DNA of 64,000 nt from Acidobacteria bacterium UBA2999 (GTDB lineage Bacteria; Acidobacteriota; Vicinamibacteria; Vicinamibacterales; UBA2999). Of the stretch, positions 58,531-64,000 are shown in pieces. The stretch is from assembly GCA_002346475.1 (NCBI GenBank), contig DDZV01000044.1, forward strand, positions 25,085-89,084, written 5' to 3'. Position numbers and translations under genes: made by a program. A model generated the notes under the pieces. The model did no database searches, had not been told where the DNA came from, and worked only from the letters and a program-made list of their open reading frames with translations. Position 1 is the stretch's first letter; every line of letters starts with the position of its first letter.

Positions 58531-59321
58531 AGTGCCCAAAATGTAGTTATCTAGATCTTGAGAGCGTAGCTCGTTGCAACAATTGCGGGTACGATTTTTC
58601 TCTCATGGTTGCAGATAGTGATTTTTCTAGTTCAAATCGACAGCCTGACTCTAAGGCAGACTTGCCTTTGTTTCACGACTCTTCTCTTGAGGATTCTCCG
58701 CTAGTTTCAGTTCCTGTGAAACCTCGAGCTCCTGTTGCAGTTCGTCGAACACCTGATGTTAGCCGAGCTCAAAATGATCATGTAAAAATTAGAGAACCAC
58801 TATTTGACTTTTCAGAAGAGGCTGAAGCTAAAGATCTTTCACAAGGTTCTAACCAAGCAGTCATTTCTGAGAGTTCAATAGTATTTGAAGATCAACTCAC
58901 CGAAAGCGTAACGTTGAGACGTCTTTTAGCACTGGTGCTTGATCACGCAATTTTAATTGGAATCGATATGGTAGTTTTGTACCTTACTGTTCGAATAGCC
59001 GGATTTCAGTTTAACGAAGTTAGTCTTTTGCCACCCCTACCGATAGTATTCTTTTTAGGGTTGCTTAAAGTGGCGTACTTTTCTGTCTTTACTGCTTCAG
59101 GTGGGCAGACGATTGGGAAAATGGCTTTTCGAATTAGGGTTGTTAGTCATGAAATGATTGCGGTCGATCCTGCATGTGCTCTACGAAGAACGACAGCGTC
59201 TCTACTTACTATATTGACACTTGGGTTTGCATATATTCCGGTATTGCTAGGTTCAGCGGGGCGGCGTTCATTACATGATCATCTTGCTAAGACACGTGTA
59301 GTGTCGGTGCCGCGGGCCTAA
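58527..59321 (+). CDS. RDD family membrane protein with N-terminal zinc ribbon
   Basis: A 264-residue protein. The N terminus holds a zinc ribbon MKCPKCSYLD ... CNNCGYDF. A polar linker of about 110 residues follows, then an RDD domain with three helices: RRLLALVLDHAILIGIDMVVLY, LPIVFFLGLLKVAYFSVF and the GQTIGKMAFRIRVVS block. RDD proteins are poorly understood, some linked to ion transport. The fusion with a zinc ribbon is a known theme in this family. It is coupled to the TPR protein. Confidence 0.8.
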   Translation: MKCPKCSYLDLESVARCNNCGYDFSLMVADSDFSSSNRQPDSKADLPLFHDSSLEDSPLVSVPVKPRAPVAVRRTPDVSRAQNDHVKIREPLFDFSEEAEAKDLSQGSNQAVISESSIVFEDQLTESVTLRRLLALVLDHAILIGIDMVVLYLTVRIAGFQFNEVSLLPPLPIVFFLGLLKVAYFSVFTASGGQTIGKMAFRIRVVSHEMIAVDPACALRRTTASLLTILTLGFAYIPVLLGSAGRRSLHDHLAKTRVVSVPRA

Positions 59322-59346
59322 CTCCCTCCTGTATTACTTAGCTCAT

Positions 59347-59811
59347 ATGCGTCAACTTGCTCTTCTGATTTCAACGGTTGGTTATCTTGGTTACGTTCCA
59401 GTAGCGCCAGGGACAGTTGGTTCTTTAATAGGTCTAGCCCTTTTTTTCTTTTTGCAGGGCACTGAATCAACAGTGGTGGAACTTGGAACAATTGTTGCGC
59501 TGTTTGTGGTTGGAGTGTGGTCGAGCACTGTTGCTGAAAAATATTTTAACCGGGTCGATCCTGCCCCTGTTGTAATCGACGAGACAGTTGGAATGTTAAT
59601 TACATTAGCATTTCTTCCAGTAAATTTTTTAGGTGCCTTTGTCGGGTTTCTAATTTTCAGAGTATTGGATGTGACGAAGCCCTTTCCAGTTGCTAGGCTG
59701 GAGAGATTGCCTAGAGGGCTTGGTGTTATGGCCGATGACGGCATGGCTGCTGTGTACGGGAACCTTATCATGCGGGGCCTTCTTGCAGTGGCACCGAACT
59801 GGTTGTCATGA
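59347..59811 (+). CDS. pgpA: Phosphatidylglycerophosphatase A
   Basis: Dephosphorylates phosphatidylglycerol phosphate at the inner membrane. The 154 residues carry GYVPVAPGTVGSLIG, DPAPVVIDETVGML with conserved acidic residues, and RVLDVTKPFPV with RGLGVMADDGMAAVYGN. Hydrophobic helices are placed as in the family. It overlaps cinA by four bases (ATGA), suggesting coupled expression. Confidence 0.94.
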   Translation: MRQLALLISTVGYLGYVPVAPGTVGSLIGLALFFFLQGTESTVVELGTIVALFVVGVWSSTVAEKYFNRVDPAPVVIDETVGMLITLAFLPVNFLGAFVGFLIFRVLDVTKPFPVARLERLPRGLGVMADDGMAAVYGNLIMRGLLAVAPNWLS

Positions 59812-61127
59812 AGCGTAGTTCGATTATCAAGGCCATCATAGTTGCTGTGGGCAGTGAACTGCTTACACCAAGTAGGACAGATACTAATTCACTGTTTATT
59901 ACAGATGAGCTTAATGCAATTGGGGTAGACGTTGTTTCGAAAATTATTGTAGGAGACAACCGCAAAGAGCTTGCAACTGTAGTAGGGGAAGCTTTGGCAC
60001 GTGCTGATATTCTTGTGGTGACTGGCGGACTTGGTCCTACGGATGATGATGTAACACGTGAGGTAGTAGCTGATGTTCTTGGTTTGACGTTACGTGAGAG
60101 ACCTGAGATTATGGACCATATTCAAAAAAAATTCAGTACTCGTGGATGGACAATGCCTGAAATAAACCGTCGACAGGCTATGGTCCCAGATGGTGCTGAG
60201 GTAATTCAGAATCCCAATGGAACTGCTCCTGGTTTATGGATTAAAGATGGGAAGAAACCGACACTTTTACTACCAGGGCCACCACGTGAACTTAAGCCTA
60301 TGTTTATTCAATTCGCACGTGAGAAGCTCTGTGCTATGTCAGGCGGTGAACCCTTGGTGCGTCGCATAGTACGTATTGCTGGACTACCAGAGTCCCATGC
60401 TGAGGAGCTTCTACGTCCTTTGTATTTAGAATGGGAGCAAAGCACCCCACCAGTTACTGTAACCATTCTTGCTGCACTTGGGCAGATAGAACTGCATTTA
60501 TCTGCACGAGCCTCGCAGCGGTCAGTGGCTATAGAAGTAATTGACGAAGCTGTCAAGAGGGTCACATCTGTACTTGGCAATGATGTTTACAGTACTGACG
60601 GTTTAAAGCTTGAAGCTATTGTAGGTGAGCTGTTGGTTCAACGTGGATTTAGAATTGCTGTAGCCGAGTCATGTACGGGTGGGCTTATATCTTCAAGGTT
60701 AACTGACGTGCCAGGAAGTTCTCGATATGTCGATCAAGGAATTGTTAGCTATAGCAATGAGGCTAAAAGCTCGCTCTTAGCTGTTCCTGAAGTGTTGATT
60801 TCAAGCAAAGGCGCTGTCAGTAGTTCAGTAGCTTTGGCAATGGCTCAAGGAATAAGAATTCGGGCAGGGGTTCATGTAGGAGTAGGTGTTACTGGAATTG
60901 CTGGTCCCGATGGAGGTTCAGTTGCAAAGCCGGTTGGGACAGTTGCATTTGCAGTGGTTCTTCCGGATCGTTCGGAGACTCGAGTGGCTCAATTTGTGGG
61001 AGAGCGGGCTTTAGTCAAATCTCAAGCTTCCCAGGCGGCACTGGATATGATTCGGCGATTACTTCTTGGTCTTCCAAGTGTCAGTGAGAATAATTCTAAA
61101 TTTTCACTTACAGATCAAACAAACTGA
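59808..61127 (+). CDS. cinA: CinA-like protein (NMN deamidase / ADP-ribose pyrophosphatase type)
   Basis: A 439-residue two-domain protein. The N-terminal COG1058 MoaB-like domain shows AVGSELL, TNSLFITDEL and VVTGGLGPTDDDVTREV. The C-terminal nicotinamide mononucleotide deamidase domain has AESCTGGLISSRLTDVPGSS, VSYSNEAKSSLL and GVTGIAGPDGGS. The full-length form recycles pyridine nucleotides, and in some bacteria it is tied to competence. It lies in the pgpA operon. A 151-base gap follows, with no clear feature. Confidence 0.93.
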   Translation: MKRSSIIKAIIVAVGSELLTPSRTDTNSLFITDELNAIGVDVVSKIIVGDNRKELATVVGEALARADILVVTGGLGPTDDDVTREVVADVLGLTLRERPEIMDHIQKKFSTRGWTMPEINRRQAMVPDGAEVIQNPNGTAPGLWIKDGKKPTLLLPGPPRELKPMFIQFAREKLCAMSGGEPLVRRIVRIAGLPESHAEELLRPLYLEWEQSTPPVTVTILAALGQIELHLSARASQRSVAIEVIDEAVKRVTSVLGNDVYSTDGLKLEAIVGELLVQRGFRIAVAESCTGGLISSRLTDVPGSSRYVDQGIVSYSNEAKSSLLAVPEVLISSKGAVSSSVALAMAQGIRIRAGVHVGVGVTGIAGPDGGSVAKPVGTVAFAVVLPDRSETRVAQFVGERALVKSQASQAALDMIRRLLLGLPSVSENNSKFSLTDQTN

Positions 61128-61278
61128 ACTCCGATAATTAATTGTGGATTACTCTATGTAGTGATTCTTTAATTTACCTTTGGATCAGTTTTAGTTTATT
61201 TATTAGCTGTATGTGATTGTGCTAGTTGCAGTTTCCAGGGAGTGGTAAAAGCGTGACTACATCTGTAGGTTTAAAAAG

Positions 61279-62283
61279 TTGAGCAAGTCTCATATGGCCG
61301 TTTTAGGCGCAGGCGGTTGGGGTACAGCACTTGCTGTTCACTTAGCTAGGGCTGGTCATAATGTGCAATTGTGGGCTAGAGACGAGGACCTAGTTTCTAA
61401 GATGCGTTTGACGCAAACCAACGCCGTGTACCTGCCAGAAGTGGTATTTCCAAAAAGTTTACAGGTTGAAAGTAATTTAAAGGCAGTCCTTTCCAGAGCT
61501 AATTTAGTTGTTGCCGCGTTACCGTCTCACGGGATGCGTGAAGTACTTCAAAAGGTTGCGCCAATGGTGCCTCCTTCAGTTACGTTTGTGTCTGCAACAA
61601 AAGGTCTTGAGCAGGGCACATTGCTTCGGATGTCTGAGGTAATTGAGCAGGAACTTGGCAAGTCACAAAAGATAGCGGTGCTTTCTGGACCAAGCTTTGC
61701 ACCAGAGTTAGCCCGTGAGTTGCCGACAGCGGTTTCCGTTGCTTCACGTGAAGCAAGTACCTTAGCTCGTGTGCAAAATGATTTCCGTACGTCTTACTTT
61801 CGTCTTTACGGGAGCGATGACATTGTAGGTGTAGAAGTCGGAGGTTCTTTAAAGAACGTGATTGCTATTGCGGCGGGAGTAGTTGAAGGTCTTGGGCTTG
61901 GTCACAATGCTATCGCTGGTCTTATTACTCGTGGACTTGCTGAGATGAGCAGACTTGCATGTGCTGCGGGTGCGCAACGTGAAACGCTCTCCGGACTAAG
62001 TGGCCTTGGAGACTTAGTGTTGACATGCACAGGAAAGCTCAGCCGCAATAGAAACGTTGGACTAGAACTAGCTCGAGGCCTTAGCTTAGAAGACATACTT
62101 GCCAACATGAAGATGGTAGCTGAGGGAGTTCGTACTACAGAGGCAGCTTTGGCACTAGGACAAAAATATAATGTTGAACTACCAATTTCTACTCAGGTGG
62201 CCGAATTGCTTGCTGGACGTAAAGACCCGAAGACTGCAGTCTATGATCTAATGTTACGACCACAACGTGCAGAGAGTGGATAA
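61279..62283 (+). CDS. gpsA: Glycerol-3-phosphate dehydrogenase [NAD(P)+]
   Basis: Reduces dihydroxyacetone phosphate to sn-glycerol 3-phosphate for phospholipids. The 334 residues show the Rossmann VLGAGGWGTALAVHLARAGH, LPSHGMREVL, VSATKGLEQGT, LSGPSFAPE and the GVEVGGSLKNVIAIAAG block with the catalytic lysine. The start is a TTG, with an ATG 15 bases later as alternative. A TAGGTT hexamer lies 7 bases before the TTG, possibly a weak -10. Confidence 0.95.
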   Translation: MSKSHMAVLGAGGWGTALAVHLARAGHNVQLWARDEDLVSKMRLTQTNAVYLPEVVFPKSLQVESNLKAVLSRANLVVAALPSHGMREVLQKVAPMVPPSVTFVSATKGLEQGTLLRMSEVIEQELGKSQKIAVLSGPSFAPELARELPTAVSVASREASTLARVQNDFRTSYFRLYGSDDIVGVEVGGSLKNVIAIAAGVVEGLGLGHNAIAGLITRGLAEMSRLACAAGAQRETLSGLSGLGDLVLTCTGKLSRNRNVGLELARGLSLEDILANMKMVAEGVRTTEAALALGQKYNVELPISTQVAELLAGRKDPKTAVYDLMLRPQRAESG

Positions 62284-62302
62284 AGGATCTGCTGAAGGAA
62301 GA

Positions 62303-63400
62303 ATGGTAGAGAAGGACTTGTCAAATGATAAGACCTGGATGCGTCGTGCACTAGCTCACGCTGAGAGAGGATTGGGACAAACAAGTCCTAATCCAGTTGT
62401 TGGTGCTTGTGTGGTTACTGACGATGGAGTTGTCGTTGGAGATGGTGCCCATGAGCGTGCAGGTGGTCCTCATGCTGAAGTGCTCGCTCTAGACCAAGCT
62501 GGATCAAGAGCGTGTGGATCTACGTTGTACTGCACATTAGAACCGTGTGTGCATACAGGTTTTACTGGACCTTGCACTGAGCGTATTCTTGCTGCAAAGA
62601 TTCGTCGCGTGGTAATTGCTGTTAAGGATCCAGATCCAAGAGTTAATGGTCGTGGTGCTTCTGTTCTTCGCGCTGGTGGCATTGATGTTGATGTCGGTGT
62701 GTGTCAGGAGGAGGCTACAGAACTTAATCAGCCTTTTTTTACAGCTGTACGACTAAGACGTCCTTTTGTTATTCTGAAAGCTGCAACAAGTTTGGATGGG
62801 AAGTTGAGTGCTAAAGTTGGGACCCGGACTTTTCTGACTTCAGCAGATGCTAATCGACATGCTCATCATACGCGTGCGAGAGTGGATGCTATTGCTGTAG
62901 GTTCAGAGACAGTTTTAGTGGATGATCCGTTGCTAACAGTTCGTGAAGAAATATTTCAGGAACGGCCTCTGATTCGAGTTATTTTTGATCGGCGGCTCCG
63001 GACACCTCCAACGGCAAAGATTTTCTCAACTCGTGGCGGGCCGGTCATAATAATGACATCGGAGAAAGGTGTATCTTCAAAAGCAGCCAGAGCGTTAGAA
63101 GAAGCAGGGTCAACAGTTGTTGCAGTAGAGGGCGCAGGGTTGTTGCCTATGTTGCAACGTCTCATATCTTTTAATGTTCAGAGTGTATTGTTGGAGGGAG
63201 GCGCTATGATTCATTCGGCAGCTTGGGATGAGAATCTCGTTGACTATGTCCAGCTGTACGTGACGCCACATGTTTTAGGTAGAAACGGTGTGCCGTTGCT
63301 TGAAGGTAGATCTTTCTCAAGCACAGCACTCGTCAGACGACAAGTTAAGGTGCTGGGTAACGACACCGTTATTGAGGGATATGTTCACAGGTCTGATTGA
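62303..63400 (+). CDS. ribD: Bifunctional riboflavin enzyme RibD (deaminase/reductase)
   Basis: Carries out the second and third steps of riboflavin synthesis. The 365-residue protein has an N-terminal zinc deaminase with H57-A-E59, C82 and C91, and a C-terminal reductase beginning RRPFVILKAATSLDGKL, with the NADPH-binding GGAMIHSA. The ATG at 62303 has an AAGGA 5 bases upstream. A start 36 bases earlier would overlap gpsA. Riboflavin synthase follows with a 20-base overlap. No FMN riboswitch is visible upstream. Confidence 0.95.
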   Translation: MVEKDLSNDKTWMRRALAHAERGLGQTSPNPVVGACVVTDDGVVVGDGAHERAGGPHAEVLALDQAGSRACGSTLYCTLEPCVHTGFTGPCTERILAAKIRRVVIAVKDPDPRVNGRGASVLRAGGIDVDVGVCQEEATELNQPFFTAVRLRRPFVILKAATSLDGKLSAKVGTRTFLTSADANRHAHHTRARVDAIAVGSETVLVDDPLLTVREEIFQERPLIRVIFDRRLRTPPTAKIFSTRGGPVIIMTSEKGVSSKAARALEEAGSTVVAVEGAGLLPMLQRLISFNVQSVLLEGGAMIHSAAWDENLVDYVQLYVTPHVLGRNGVPLLEGRSFSSTALVRRQVKVLGNDTVIEGYVHRSD

Positions 63401-64000
63401 AGCAATCGGCGAAGTAGTTGAGATAAAGGCTGCAAGTAGCGGGCTTCGTCTCAGAGTTCGTACTAGTCTTGCGGAAGGTCTTAAAGTTGGAGATAGCCTA
63501 GCGGTCGAGGGGGCCTGTCTTACTGTTAGCCTTATAGAAGGAGAAGAATTACATTTCTATGTTGGTCATGAAACAATTAATGTGACAGCTGTTGGAAGTT
63601 TTAAGCCTGGTCAGTGTGTCAATCTTGAGCGTGCTATGCGTGCTGATACTCGCGTAGGGGGACACTTTGTATCTGGACACATTGATGGCACTGGAAGTAT
63701 TGATGCTATTCGTATTAAAGATGAAGAGCGCCTACTAACTATTGAGTATCCAGCATCTTTAGCTGCACAGTTGATTCCCAAGGGTTCAATTGCAGTGAAT
63801 GGTGTTAGTCTTACGGTCGCCGATCTAGGTAAAACAAAATTTGATGTAATGATTATTCCATTTACGTGGGAACATACTTCACTTAATTCACTGAAGTTGC
63901 ACGATCGCGTAAACCTTGAGTGTGACATGATTGGTAAGTACGTCCTAAGGTCTATTGATCTTTCGAATTTTAATGTTAGCCATAGGGTTACTAAGGCACA
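63381..64000 (+). CDS. ribE: Riboflavin synthase alpha subunit (3' end beyond window)
   Basis: Dismutates two lumazines to riboflavin. The 206 codons present read MFTGLIEAIGEVVEI, then ACLTV, LERAM with GGHFVSGHIDGTG, the start of the second repeat with SIAVNGVSLTV, PFTWEHTSL and KYVLR: two barrel repeats as expected. The frame stays open to the window edge; the full gene would end within a few codons. The ATG lies inside the ribD 3' end. Confidence 0.95.
   Translation, partial: MFTGLIEAIGEVVEIKAASSGLRLRVRTSLAEGLKVGDSLAVEGACLTVSLIEGEELHFYVGHETINVTAVGSFKPGQCVNLERAMRADTRVGGHFVSGHIDGTGSIDAIRIKDEERLLTIEYPASLAAQLIPKGSIAVNGVSLTVADLGKTKFDVMIIPFTWEHTSLNSLKLHDRVNLECDMIGKYVLRSIDLSNFNVSHRVTKA

Noticed and set aside
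62284..62302. FMN riboswitch before the rib genes
   Set aside because: The gap between gpsA and ribD is under 20 bases, too short for the RFN element.

Overview
The window is chromosomal DNA from a Gram-negative (diderm) bacterium with moderate GC (by eye about 45%). It codes densely on both strands and looks like core genome. TonB, a lipoprotein SGNH esterase, CcmB/CcmC cytochrome c maturation, TatA, the DXP enzyme IspH, diaminopimelate-pathway DapF, an NtrY/NtrX-type pair, ATP-dependent PEP carboxykinase, a LarC protein and a long secreted M14 peptidase fit a heterotrophic Acidobacteriota-like lineage. That placement is inference from gene content only. No mobile element, phage, CRISPR array or rRNA was seen. 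The only stable RNAs are RNase P RNA and one tRNA-Leu.

Layout. 1-1638: end of a ccm cluster (ccmB, ccmC, a CcmD-like protein, a 52-residue membrane protein). 1659-4224 (-): aroA-aroK-phosphoesterase, divergent from an RsbW-like ATPase and an inositol monophosphatase. 5639-8398: a YqaA-like membrane protein, dtd, an exported barrel-like protein and a DapF homologue with serine at both catalytic-cysteine positions. 8580-15866: larC, split metG plus a tRNA-binding protein, tatD, a polyprenyl synthase and ligA. 15905-16367: rnpB. 16376-22297: a sugar-nucleotide epimerase, a YjbQ-like fusion protein, bacterioferritin, a ferredoxin, a zinc ribbon, a YyaL/DUF255 protein and an unknown. 22424-26526: biotin operon bioB-F-D-A. 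26532-26616 (-): tRNA-Leu(UAA). 26674-35354: hydrolases, a phosphoglucose isomerase, a tesA-ybbA-ybbP type cluster, a DksA-like protein and folK. 35404-39207 (-): ispH and an M14 peptidase. 39358-46498: pckA, gatB, an uncertain ORF, a glycerate kinase and rnr. 46506-48287: tatA, a YflT-like protein and tonB. 48387-51689 (-): groS-groL, and purC with a Fis-like regulator. 51817-56729: a flippase-like protein, nrdR and an NtrY/NtrX pair. 56732-64000: formimidoyltransferase, a TPR protein, an RDD protein, pgpA, cinA, gpsA, ribD and the start of ribE.

Most genes form tightly packed operons with 4-base ATGA or TGATG overlaps. A recurring feature is a good -10 hexamer only 6 to 14 bases before the start codon, with no Shine-Dalgarno site (aroA, the RsbW-like gene, the ferredoxin, the MBL hydrolase, ispH, folK and others). 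This suggests leaderless or near-leaderless mRNAs are common here. Other points worth a second look are the double-serine DapF, the YjbQ-like two-domain protein, the bacterioferritin/ferredoxin pair near a Fur-box-like palindrome, an alpha/beta hydrolase that seems to lack its catalytic His, and several clean palindromes in intergenic regions. No obviously new multi-gene system was found.
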